Positions 9,791 through 20,200 of a stretch of DNA of 64,000 nucleotides are shown one piece after another. Both the position numbers and the translations under genes were made by a program. The notes beneath the pieces are model-generated. The model was not told the origin of the DNA. It saw nothing but the letters and a program-made list of their open reading frames with translations, and searched no databases. How positions within the stretch are numbered: the first letter of the stretch is position 1; every line of letters starts with the position of its first letter. Location: positions 111,979-175,978 of the forward strand of contig JAHHIB010000002.1 in NCBI GenBank assembly GCA_019359075.1, given 5' to 3'. The stretch comes from Kalymmatonema hyalinum WJT4-NPBG1. Its GTDB lineage: Bacteria > Cyanobacteriota > Cyanobacteriia > Cyanobacteriales > Nostocaceae.

Positions 9791-9842
9791 CTCTTTGGAA
9801 TCCCCATCAAGAGCCGTCAGGCAAGATGGGGAGGATGTCAAT
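9791..9842 (+). mobile_element. IS605-type right-end hairpin remnant
   Basis: CCCCATC (9802-9808) pairs with GATGGGG (9825-9831), followed by aggatgtcaa immediately after the tnpB 3' end; typical layout of IS605 right ends. Confidence 0.5.
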
Positions 9843-9939
9843 TGCGAATAACTATAATCTTTGCTCTATACGTGCCTACGGTTTGGTAAGTTATACATAG
9901 CTTAAAAAAAAATGTAGTTATCGCAAACAAAGGACTACC

Positions 9940-11127
9940 TTGAGTTATAATCTTGACAGCATAGCCCCTCATGGTGGGCAATTGGTGAATCGCATCGCTA
10001 CACCTGAGCAAAAACAAGTATTTCTCTCAAAAGCTGACTTTCTACCGCGAGTGCAACTTGATCAACGGGCGGTATCAGATTTGCAAATGATTGCAATTGG
10101 TGGTTTTAGTCCACTGACTGGTTTTATGAATCAGGAGGACTATAACCGCGTTGTTACAGAAATGCGGCTTGCAAACGGAACCGTTTGGTCAATTCCGGTT
10201 ACGCTCTCGGTGAATGAGAAAGTCGCCGCCCCTTTAACAGAAGGTAGTTTGATTCGTTTAGATAATCCTGCTGGTCAGTATATCGGGGTCTTGGAACTTA
10301 CAGAAAAATATCACTACGACAAGACCCGTGAAGCTATTCATGTTTATCGAACCAATGATTCAAACCATCCTGGTGTAAAGGTACTCTACAATCAAGGGTC
10401 TGTACATTTAGCAGGTGATGTGTGGTTATTAGAACGCGAGCCTCATCCTCTATTTCCAAAATACCAAGTTGATCCTGTCGAGTCTCGGCAGTTGTTTCAG
10501 GAAATGGGCTGGAAAACTGTTGTTGGGTTCCAAACTCGCAACCCTATCCACCGCGCTCATGAATATATCCAAAAGTGCGCTTTGGAAATTGTCGATGGTC
10601 TATTTTTGCACCCATTGGTTGGAGCGACGAAAGAAGATGATATCCCCGCAGATGTGCGGATGCGCTGCTACGAAATTTTGATGGAGAAATACTACCCACA
10701 TAACCGCGTCCTTTTAGCAATTAATCCCTCGGCTATGCGTTATGCTGGTCCTCGGGAGGCAATTTTCCACGCTCTGATTCGCAAAAACTACGGTTGCACT
10801 CACTTTATCGTCGGACGGGATCATGCTGGAGTAGGTAATTACTACGGTACTTATGATGCTCAGCACATCTTTGATGAGTTTAAGCCTGAAGAACTGGGCA
10901 TTGTGCCGATGATGTTTGAACACGCGTTTTACTGCACCCGTACCCAGCAAATGGCGACAAGTAAAACAAGCCCTAGTCTTCCGGAAGAGCGCATTCATCT
11001 TTCGGGAACTAAGGTGCGGGAAATGCTGCGCCGAGGTGAGTTACCTCCACCACAATTTTCCCGTCCAGAGGTGGCGGCAGAATTGGCACGGGCAATGCAA
11101 ATACCAGTCCATACTTACGATATTTAA
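9940..11127 (+). CDS. sat: Sulfate adenylyltransferase (ATP sulfurylase)
   Basis: [39 protein letters not shown]-like [43 protein letters not shown]. Confidence 0.95.
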   Translation: MSYNLDSIAPHGGQLVNRIATPEQKQVFLSKADFLPRVQLDQRAVSDLQMIAIGGFSPLTGFMNQEDYNRVVTEMRLANGTVWSIPVTLSVNEKVAAPLTEGSLIRLDNPAGQYIGVLELTEKYHYDKTREAIHVYRTNDSNHPGVKVLYNQGSVHLAGDVWLLEREPHPLFPKYQVDPVESRQLFQEMGWKTVVGFQTRNPIHRAHEYIQKCALEIVDGLFLHPLVGATKEDDIPADVRMRCYEILMEKYYPHNRVLLAINPSAMRYAGPREAIFHALIRKNYGCTHFIVGRDHAGVGNYYGTYDAQHIFDEFKPEELGIVPMMFEHAFYCTRTQQMATSKTSPSLPEERIHLSGTKVREMLRRGELPPPQFSRPEVAAELARAMQIPVHTYDI

Positions 11128-11227
11128 AGCACATTCCGGTCAAATAATACAGTATAAAAGGTTGTTTTACACTACAGACCTCAGCCCTATAAGCTATAGC
11201 TGATGGACTGAGGGCTGATAGCTAACT

Positions 11228-13426
11228 ATGAAGCGGCGAACGTTTTTACAAAGGTTTGGTTCCATACTCGCGGTATTGGGTGCGGCACAGAGTGAGTGGT
11301 TGAGTTTGGGAAATCGCTACTACGAAGCTTTGGCACAACCTATACCGCGTAAATTGGCATTATTGGTAGGTATCAATCAGTACGCAGAATTTCCGGGTCT
11401 GCTCGGTTGTCTAACAGATGTGGATCTGCAAAGGGAACTTTTGATTCACCGCTTTGGTTTCCAACCCTCAGATATCATCTCGTTAACTAATGAAAAAGCG
11501 ACGAGGGAATCTATCGAGACGGCTTTTTTCGAGCATCTGGTCAAACAAGCTAGACCTGATGATGTCGTCGTGTTTCACTATAGTGGCTACGGCAGTCGTG
11601 TCAAGTTGGAAATGCAAGAAACAGAGCAAAACGCTCTCATTCCAGTTAATGGCAGAGATGACAAACAAGAAAATAAGTTTGTCAACTATCTGTTGGAAGA
11701 AACACTGCTGCTCATGTTGCGATCGCTAGCTACAAATCACGTAACAGCACTATTGGATACGAGCTACTACACACGCTCCACCTCCCTGCCAACAGGGTTG
11801 CGAATTCGCGCCCGTCCAGTAGCAGGACAAGGTATCCTGTCAGCAGAAGAACTTGAGTTGCAACTGCAGCTACAGCAGCAGGTTGCCACAAAAGAGCCAG
11901 TAATTGTGCTGTCAGCAACCTCTGATCCCAAGCAATTGGCAAGGGAGGAGCAGTTGTCTGGTTTTAGTGCTGGATTATTTACCTACGCCTTAACGCAGTA
12001 TTTATGGGAAGCCACACCAGCAACGACAATTCAAGTCTGTCTTTCTCATGTGGGTGCTTCTGTCCAGCAGTTAGGAAGTACGAAACAGCAGCCAGCGCTA
12101 TTGCTAGATAAGAAAAATCAGCTTTCTCGGACGCTGATAGCAGATATTTTGCATCCATTGAGCACCTTTGGCGCAGAAGGAGTCGTCACAGGAACTGAGG
12201 ACGACGGGAAAACAGTTTTACTGTGGCTAGGGGGACTCCCTGCACAAGTCCTGGAATACTACGGAGTGAATTCACGACTGACTCTGGTGACAAAAGAAGG
12301 GTTAAATACACAGCTCGTTTTGCGATCGCGTGCAGGGTTAACAGCAAAAGCGCAAATTTTCAGTGTAGATGGAACCACTGCCCCACAAGTCGGGCAACTT
12401 GTTCAGGAAGCTGTGCGAGTTGTTCCCCGGAACATAAATTTAACAGTTGCTTTTGATACTGGACTAGAAAGAATTGAGCGGGTAGATGCGACAAGTGCCT
12501 TTGCAACAGTCGCCCATGTGTCAAACGTAGTAGCGGGAGAACAACCAGCGGATTATGTGTTTGGGAAACAACCAGAAGCGAAGAATAAAGATTTAGCAGC
12601 GACTAACTCTACGATGGTGTCTGTGAGTCGTTACGGTTTATTTTCTCTCGGTGGCGAACTCATTCCCAATACCGTTGGGGAAGCGGGAGACGCAGTAAAA
12701 GTAGCCGCGCAGCGGTTAGCGCCAAAACTACAAACCTTGCTGGCGGCAAAATTATGGCGACTCACACAGAATGCAGGATCTTCCCGCTTAGGGATCAAAG
12801 CAACATTAGAGATCATTGGCACCCTTACGCCTCGGGCGCTGATACAACGAGAAACACTGCGAAGCCAAAGTCCCGAAACATCAAGCAAAAAAGCATTCAA
12901 TGCTGAACTTGCAGAGATTCCCACTGTAAGTGTCGGTAGTAAGATACAGTATCGAGTGGAAAATATGAGCGATCGCCCTGTTTATCTCATGCTGCTGGGA
13001 TTAAATAGCAGTCGGACTGCGATCGCTTTGGTTCCCTGGTACAAAAGTACTGAACCAGACTCATCGGAAGCCAAAGCAGTACTCAAAGATATGGTCATTT
13101 CTCCAGGGCAGACTCTGACGATACCACAAACAACACCTGGTTTTGAATGGGTGGTGCAAGAACCAACTTCCTTGAGTGAAACCCAACTTATTTTTAGTAC
13201 TGCACCTTTTACCCAATCTCTCTCTGCTTTAGAAGCTGCTAAGCATCCCAAAGCAGAACAACAGCGCATACAGCCCTTGATCACCCCCTTAGAAGTCGCA
13301 CAAGCTGTTCTGCAAGATTTGCATAATGCCAGTGCAGTCAGCGATATGAACGGCACAGCGACTGACTCATATGTGTTGGATGTGAATAATTGGGCAAGTC
13401 TAAGTTTTGTCTATCAGGTGGTATAA
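11228..13426 (+). CDS. Peptidase C14/caspase-like protein with Tyr-Ser replaced catalytic dyad (pseudo-orthocaspase), probable DUF4384-like C-terminus
   Basis: MKRRTFLQRFG leader; KLALLVGINQYAEFPGLLGCLTDVDLQRELL; FHYSGYGSR (expected HYSGHGSR), ALLDTSYYT (expected LDSCHSG-like). Confidence 0.85.
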   Translation: MKRRTFLQRFGSILAVLGAAQSEWLSLGNRYYEALAQPIPRKLALLVGINQYAEFPGLLGCLTDVDLQRELLIHRFGFQPSDIISLTNEKATRESIETAFFEHLVKQARPDDVVVFHYSGYGSRVKLEMQETEQNALIPVNGRDDKQENKFVNYLLEETLLLMLRSLATNHVTALLDTSYYTRSTSLPTGLRIRARPVAGQGILSAEELELQLQLQQQVATKEPVIVLSATSDPKQLAREEQLSGFSAGLFTYALTQYLWEATPATTIQVCLSHVGASVQQLGSTKQQPALLLDKKNQLSRTLIADILHPLSTFGAEGVVTGTEDDGKTVLLWLGGLPAQVLEYYGVNSRLTLVTKEGLNTQLVLRSRAGLTAKAQIFSVDGTTAPQVGQLVQEAVRVVPRNINLTVAFDTGLERIERVDATSAFATVAHVSNVVAGEQPADYVFGKQPEAKNKDLAATNSTMVSVSRYGLFSLGGELIPNTVGEAGDAVKVAAQRLAPKLQTLLAAKLWRLTQNAGSSRLGIKATLEIIGTLTPRALIQRETLRSQSPETSSKKAFNAELAEIPTVSVGSKIQYRVENMSDRPVYLMLLGLNSSRTAIALVPWYKSTEPDSSEAKAVLKDMVISPGQTLTIPQTTPGFEWVVQEPTSLSETQLIFSTAPFTQSLSALEAAKHPKAEQQRIQPLITPLEVAQAVLQDLHNASAVSDMNGTATDSYVLDVNNWASLSFVYQVV

Positions 13427-13579
13427 AGTGTAAACCAAGAAAATCAAGGACTTATAACTTCCGCGCCAATTTTTTTGAAGTTCAGTAGTCATTGCGCTGC
13501 TGTTTCTTCCACAAAGATGATCATGCACTAAGAGTTGATTTATAAAGTAAATCTTAAGTAGGGTGTGTTACGGCGCTTT

Positions 13580-13615
13580 GCCTAACGCACCGCCATATAG
13601 CATGGTGCGTTAGGC
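13580..13615. repeat. Palindromic dispersed repeat of the GGGTG(C/T)GTTA type
   Basis: GCCTAACGCACC (13580-13591) / GGTGCGTTAGGC (13604-13615); related text at 21062 (gtagggtgcgttataacg). Confidence 0.7.
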
Positions 13616-13760
13616 GCTTTGCTTGCTGTTTTTCGTTACAAATCATTGCTGCTGAAGGAATTGATGCGTTACGGCTGCGCCTAACACATCCTACGTTTAA
13701 TTATGTCCGCTTACTTAATTAAGAATCAATATCGAAGCCAGTGTTCCTACAGCAAGCCTC

Positions 13761-13798
13761 ACAAGAGTAGAAAAGAAAAGTTTCTTTTCTACTCTTGT
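13761..13798. terminator. 38-bp near-perfect palindrome between convergent genes; probable bidirectional terminator or cruciform-forming site
   Basis: ACAAGAGTAGAAAAGAAA (13761-13778), AG centre, TTTCTTTTCTACTCTTGT (13781-13798): 18-bp perfect arms, 2-nt centre. Confidence 0.6.
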
Positions 13799-13866
13799 CT
13801 AATCAGAGCGATCGCTCACTATGTCATTGCCTATTACGTTCAACCATCGCCTTTAAAATACAGTTA

Positions 13867-14730
13867 TCAACTCCCCAAAAACTCTCGTATGTACTGATTG
13901 ACTAATTGAGGCTGTTCCTGTTGTACCCAATGGCTACAGTTGGCAATATATTTAATTTGAAAGTCTTTCACATAAGCTTCTGTGCCATAGGTTAATTCCT
14001 TGCCAAGCGCGGTATCGTTTTCTCCCCAAATCATCAACGTTGGCACTTCCAAAACGCCCCACTTTTGATTTATCATTCTCTGTTGAAAAATATTGCGGTA
14101 ATAGTTCAACATTGCTGTAAGGGCACCCCGTTTGGATGCAGCATCTTTATAAGCGTCAATATCCGCTTGGGTTATAGCGCTCTTATTAACCGCCATACCT
14201 TTAAAAGCAGTTTCAACTGGTTGATAATCAAACGATTGTATGAGAAATTCTGGTATTGCTGGTAATTGAAATAAGAACATATACGAGCTGCGTAGCAACT
14301 GTTGAGGAGTGCGTAAGCCTTCGGCAAATTTGGCGGGATGAGGGAGATTGAGTACAATTAAACGCTCTACCATTTCGGGGTGAGAGTAAGCAAAATTCCA
14401 GGCGATCGCACCACCCCAGTCATGTCCCACCAAAATACTCTTTTGGTATCCTAATCCCTTAATGACCCCCTCAACATCTCTAACAAATTCATCCATCACA
14501 TAAGCTGATTGGTTTTTTGGCTTATCGCTGTCGTTGTAGCCACGCAAGTCAAGGGCAACAACTTTATAGTTTTTCGCAAATTCTGGTATTTGATGCCGCC
14601 ACGAATACCAAAACTCAGGAAATCCATGCAGCATAAGCATGAGAGGACCTTCTCCCTGAGTGACGTAATGCAATTTCACCCCGTTTGTCGTGATGTATTG
14701 GTGCTGCCATGAACCTTCTAGTACTGACAT
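13867..14730 (-). CDS. Alpha/beta fold hydrolase (epoxide hydrolase/haloalkane dehalogenase-like)
   Basis: LMLHGFPEFWYSWRHQIPEF; VALDLRGYNDSDKP; LVGHDWGGAIAWNFA; GENDTALG. Confidence 0.88.
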   Translation of the reverse strand: MSVLEGSWQHQYITTNGVKLHYVTQGEGPLMLMLHGFPEFWYSWRHQIPEFAKNYKVVALDLRGYNDSDKPKNQSAYVMDEFVRDVEGVIKGLGYQKSILVGHDWGGAIAWNFAYSHPEMVERLIVLNLPHPAKFAEGLRTPQQLLRSSYMFLFQLPAIPEFLIQSFDYQPVETAFKGMAVNKSAITQADIDAYKDAASKRGALTAMLNYYRNIFQQRMINQKWGVLEVPTLMIWGENDTALGKELTYGTEAYVKDFQIKYIANCSHWVQQEQPQLVNQYIREFLGS

Positions 14731-14937
14731 AATTTATACTCTTAAAGGTAGATAATCCGGTTTTATATACAAGTATTAATAATAAGTTTTATCGCAAATT
14801 CTTTAGATTCAAAACTAACTTGAGAAGGAACAAATAACTCAACAATTCTTCATCTTATATTTAAAATTCTTCCTTTGGTAGATGTATATTATGGGTGAAT
14901 TCTGCTAAATACTTATCCATAATTAAACTTAAGTATT

Positions 14938-15756
14938 ATGGCACAGCAACTAACACAACATCCTTCTTTATGGGTTGAGAGACTAGCTAGATTTGGTTAT
15001 ATATCCAAAGGAGTAGTTTACGGTGTTATTGGACTATTGGCAGCACAAGCGGCATTTGGCAGTGGTGGTAAAACGACTGATACTGAAGGCGGTCTCCGGG
15101 AAATTGTCAATCAGCCATTTGGAAAGTTTTTGCTAGCTTTGGTGGCAATTGGGTTAATTGGATATGTGATTTTTCGTTTTGTGCAAGCAATCAAAGACCC
15201 AGAAAATAAAGGCACAGATGCCAAAGGTTTTGCACAGCGAGTTGGTTATGGAATCAATGGTTTGATATACGCTGGTATAGCATTAACATCTGTCCAAATT
15301 ATCCTCGGTTCCGACGGTGGTGGTAACAGTAATTCTAGACAAGATTGGACAGCACAATTACTTTCTCAGCCCTTTGGCCAATGGTTAGTTGGGGCTGAGG
15401 GAGCGTTTACTATTGGTTTGGGTTTCTATGAGTTTTATCAAGCTTTTAGTGGGAAGTTTCGTAAAAAATTAGATTTGCATGAATTAGACGATTCAGAACG
15501 CAAATTGGTAATGGGTATTTCTAGATTTGGTTTGGTAGCCCGAGGGATAGTTTTCTGTATTATTGGTTGGTTTTTGATTCAAGCAGCAACTCAGTCTGAC
15601 GCCAGTCAAGCGGGAGGTTTAGGTGAGGCGTTACAGGCGATCGCGCAACAACCTTATGGTCCTTGGCTTTTGGGTATTGTGGCGCTGGGTTTAGTTGCTT
15701 ACGGTGGTTACATGGTGATTCAGGCCCGATATAGTCGGATAGTAATAGGAAGGTAG
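14938..15756 (+). CDS. DUF1206 domain-containing membrane protein
   Basis: Three repeats of the LARFGYISKGVVYGVIGLLAAQAAFG / RVGYGINGLIYAGIAL / RFGLVARGIVFCIIGWFLIQAA type. Confidence 0.85.
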   Translation: MAQQLTQHPSLWVERLARFGYISKGVVYGVIGLLAAQAAFGSGGKTTDTEGGLREIVNQPFGKFLLALVAIGLIGYVIFRFVQAIKDPENKGTDAKGFAQRVGYGINGLIYAGIALTSVQIILGSDGGGNSNSRQDWTAQLLSQPFGQWLVGAEGAFTIGLGFYEFYQAFSGKFRKKLDLHELDDSERKLVMGISRFGLVARGIVFCIIGWFLIQAATQSDASQAGGLGEALQAIAQQPYGPWLLGIVALGLVAYGGYMVIQARYSRIVIGR

Positions 15757-15921
15757 AAAAATGAACGGGGACTGGGGACTGGCGAGTGGGGACTGGGGAC
15801 TGGGAGGAATTGAGGACGGGGATTTTACTCCGCCCTATTGCTGGCACCAGGGACCGTTGGACTTGGAACTCGGGAACACAAAGAGTCTATTGAATACCCC
15901 GAACATATTATTAAAAGGCGC

Positions 15922-17076
15922 ATGGCAAGAGTAGAAATACGCGGCGTCTGGCTAACCACTACTGATAGCAAAGTTTTCCATTCTCGGCGAAATATTGCGT
16001 CAGCGATGGACTTCCTTGCCGAGACGGGATTTAATGTGGTCTTCCCTGTTGTCTGGAACAGGGGGTCAACAATGTATCCCAGTCCATTAATGCGGCAAAC
16101 GTTTGATATAGAAATGAACCCGCAATTTGTTGGGCGCGATCCTTTGGCGGAAGTGGTGACTGAGGCGCGGCGGGTTGGGTTAAAGGTCATTCCTTGGTTT
16201 GAATACGGATTCGCCAGTTCCTACAATTTGAATGGTGGACCACTGCTTGCAAAAAAACCTGAGTGGACTGCCCGTGACAGTGAGGGCAATTTACTGAAGA
16301 AAAACGGGTTTGAGTGGCTGAATGCCCTTGACCGGGAAGTCCAAAGTTTCATGTTAAATCTTATATTAGAAGTCGTAAAAAATTACGATGTAGACGGCAT
16401 TCAAGCTGATGATCGCTTGCCTGCATTACCTAGCGAAGGTGGGTATGACAAGAGAACAGTAGAACTGTACCGTCAGCAGTTTGGCGAATCTCCGCCAAAA
16501 AACTTCAAGGATGGGCGATGGTTGCAGTGGCGTGCTGATATTCTCACTGAATTTCTTGCCCGCCTCTATCAGGAAATCAAAGCGATTAATTCCAACTTGC
16601 TGATATCAATTGCCCCTAATATTCATGATTGGGCATACAAGGAATACCTGCAAGATTCGCCCACATGGCTGGAACGAGGGCTGGTAGATATTATCCATCC
16701 GCAAATCTATCGTCGTGATTTTCTCACTTACAAAGGTATTGTTGATAAGCTGGTCAGGGAGCAATTCACAGATGGTACGCTGGCGAAGTTAGCACCAGGA
16801 ATTCTGATGAAAATTGGTTCTTATCGGATAAGTCCAGAATACTTGTTGCAAGCTATTGAATATAACCGTGCTTGTGGTATTTGTGGGGAAGTTTTCTTTT
16901 TCTACGAAGGTTTGCGAGAAGACAATAACGCCTTAGCCCAGGCGTTGCGAAAAGGCCCTTATGCCCAGTCTGCTGTATTTCCTTCTCTGGCACAGCTAAA
17001 TCAAGATAGAGTGAGCAAGAAAGCATCATCTTCTATTTGGCAACATTTGCTGGGGTTTTTGAGGAATATTGTTTAG
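15922..17076 (+). CDS. Family 10 glycosyl hydrolase-like (GHL10) protein
   Basis: MARVEIRGVWLTTTDSKVFHSRRNIASAMDFLAETGFNVVFPVVWNRG; VIPWFEYGF; YDVDGIQADDRLP. The in-frame ATG at 15922 is preferred over 15838. Confidence 0.85.
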   Translation: MARVEIRGVWLTTTDSKVFHSRRNIASAMDFLAETGFNVVFPVVWNRGSTMYPSPLMRQTFDIEMNPQFVGRDPLAEVVTEARRVGLKVIPWFEYGFASSYNLNGGPLLAKKPEWTARDSEGNLLKKNGFEWLNALDREVQSFMLNLILEVVKNYDVDGIQADDRLPALPSEGGYDKRTVELYRQQFGESPPKNFKDGRWLQWRADILTEFLARLYQEIKAINSNLLISIAPNIHDWAYKEYLQDSPTWLERGLVDIIHPQIYRRDFLTYKGIVDKLVREQFTDGTLAKLAPGILMKIGSYRISPEYLLQAIEYNRACGICGEVFFFYEGLREDNNALAQALRKGPYAQSAVFPSLAQLNQDRVSKKASSSIWQHLLGFLRNIV

Positions 17077-17212
17077 GGGGCCATGCGTGGAATATCAATT
17101 CTCAATCGCTCTAGAAACCTGGTAAAAGATAAGCTTCCTCTAGGTACAGCCAATACTTTTAAAACCACAGTTGTCGGTGCTGTCATGTAGTTGTATTGCC
17201 ATTTCCCTACCA

Positions 17213-20200
17213 CTATTTACCCCAACAAACCTTTAATCTTTCCCGTACTTGAGGCTGGGTATTCAGGTAATCTTTTAACCAGTCGCATCCTCGCGTTAAA
17301 AGTCCATCTAATTCGTCAACACGCCAAATTAGCACGTCATTACCATTAGGAGATTTACCAGTAACCTGCGTGAGAATATGTTTACCATCCGGGCTGAAAT
17401 TCGCTGGCCATACAAATAAAGATGAATACTTATATTGTGCAAGCTGCTTACCCGATATATCCCAAACACGAAAAGTTTTATCATTTGACGCTGTGACAAT
17501 GCGCTTACCATCTGGGCTAAATCTGGCATCTATAACAACATCTTGATGCGGTATTTCAACTAATTGTTTACCGGAAGTATCCCAAATAATCACCCTATTA
17601 TCTCGGGAAGTAGTAATAATTAGTTTCCCATCTGGACTAAAGCTAGGGTTAGAAATATCTTGATTCGCTTTGAATTCTGATAATTTTTGACCAGATGTAT
17701 TCCAAATGCTTGCTGTATCTCCATGAGTCGTAATAATACGCTCCCCATCTTGACTGAAGCTAGCACCGAAATAACTATTTTCACTTGCTTGAAAATCTAC
17801 TATTTTTTCACCCGAAATATTCCACAAACTAGAGTAGTTATTGCCGTTATAATCAAACATAGCCATAATATATTTACTATTAGGACTCCAATTCATGCCT
17901 CTGGCTTGAAATGTAGCTAGAAGCTTACCATCATTTGACCAAATTTTAGTTTTCATATCGTTAGTTGTAGTTAAAATATACTTACCATTAGGGCTAAAAG
18001 CAGCAAATTCTAACTCCTTTTCATGTCCCGCAAGCAATAATAACTGTTTTCCGGATGTATTCCACACACGAGCAGTTTTATCATTTGATGCTGTGACGAT
18101 TAGTTTTCCATCAGGACTAAAATTAGCGCTACTAACTATACCTGAATGTCCTTGAAATCTTGCTAACTGCTTACCATATTTATCCCAAAGTAATACAGAT
18201 TTCCAAGTTGGGGTAACAATGTATTTACCATCGGGACTCCAGCTTGCTCCCGTAATAGCATCTTTTGACTGAATAGTTACTGTCGTTAGTGGTATTCTAT
18301 CGGATAAATCCCAGATACGAACGATTCTATCGTGTCCAAAAGTAACAATATATTTTCCATCAGGACTCCAACGGGGGCTTGTTTGATTTCCTGCGACTTC
18401 GGTGAGTAATTCACCTGATAAATCCCATCCTTTTACAGATTCATCTCTTATATCCCAGAGTTTTATAGTGTCCTCAATTGTAAAAAATCGCTTACCATCT
18501 GGACGAAATTCTGCACCACTAATTAGCGCTTTACTATTTTTTATTTCTCTGAGCACCCTACCAGATAAATCCCAAATGCCCGTTTTTTCAGATGTTGATA
18601 CAAAGAGACGCTGGCTATCAGGACTAAAACCAGCATCCCTAATTATCCATTTCTCATCTACTTTAAATCGTGCAATTTGCTTACCTGAAACATCCCAAAC
18701 ATAAGAGTAATAATTAGAGTTAGTCAAAATATATTTTCCATTCGGACTCCAATAAGCACTTTTAACAGCCATTGAATGTCCTCTTAGCGTTACCAATAGC
18801 TGACCAGATGTATTCCAAATACGGGCAGTCTTATCATCAGAAGCAGTAAGAATATATTTACCATCAGGGCTAAAACTGGCACTATTAACTCTATCTTGAT
18901 GTTGAAGTTTTAGTAATAAATTACCGGATAAATCCCAGATGTGAGCTATTTTGTCATCAGAATTGTTAACAAGAGGCTTTCCGTCTGGGCCTGGTGCTGG
19001 TAGCCTGTCAGAAGTAGTAATGACACGTTTTCCATCGGGGCTAAAGCTGGCGCTAATTAGATATTCTTGATGTTTAAGTATCGCTAATTGTTTACCCGAA
19101 GTGTCCCAAATCCGAGCTGTTTTATCCACACCAGTGGTAAGAATATGCTTTCCGTCTCGGCTAAAATCAGCACTATTAACCTGTTCTTTATGTCCTTTGA
19201 GTTCTGCCATCAGCTTACCCGATAAATTCCAAATCCGAGCGGTTTGATCTGCGGAAGCGGTGATAATATACTTTCCATCATGACTCCAGTTAACATTTGT
19301 AATAGGCTCTTTATGAGCAACAAATTGCTTAACTTCACGGATATTATCGAGTATTGTTTGCAAGGCTAAAATTGGACTACTGGCAGGATATTTTTCGAGA
19401 GAACGTCCATCTTTTACTAGTTCTTTTAACCTTTGTCCTGCATCTACCGCTGTCACTAAAGATTCAATTTGTTTTGTTTTAAACTGTTGTAGCGCTACAA
19501 GTCCTGCGTGTTCTAATCTTGTACCTTCCTGGGCTTCTCGTAATTGATGAGTTGCAGATGCAAAAGCGATAGTTGCTCCGATAAGAGAACAAATAAGAAC
19601 TCCACCACCGATACGAATTTGTCGTTTGGCTTGATGTTGTGCCGTAGTTAAAGTCTCGTTAGCTTGTGCTAAAATGCGGCTTTCTTCTTCTTGAAGAGAT
19701 AATGCCGTAGCTATTTCTTGTTTTTCAAATTCCTGGCAAGCAGTTAAAAACTGGTAATCTTCCTGATTTAAACTTTTATTAGCCGCCCAATTTTTTGCAT
19801 CTTCTAATGCTTTGCCACGCAATAATCTAGAATTATCTTGACAGCTTGAAGTAAACCAAGCTGATAATGCTTCTGAATAAGGTCTTAAATCGGCGAGTGC
19901 TTTTTCTACCCAGTTTAAATCAAAAACACTTGCATAAATACGGTTATAAACCCTTAAATATCCCTGCTGTTCTACAACTAATCCAGATAGCCGTAATTCT
20001 ATCTGTTCTGGGCTGTCCGAAGCGGGAATTTGTCCTAATTGTAAAATTCTTTGATATAAACCAAGCAATGCACCTGTATTATGCTTACTCATCAAAATTC
20101 TATCTTTGATGGTTTTTAAATGGGGTGGTTCGTCTTGTGATTCCCAGTTTTCAATTATTTGTTGCGTAACAATATTTTTTACCCATTCCGATTCTATAAT

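Noticed and set aside
15560-15847. 95-aa reverse ORF
   Set aside because: Covers the G-rich repeat and antisense of DUF1206; no homology-like pattern.
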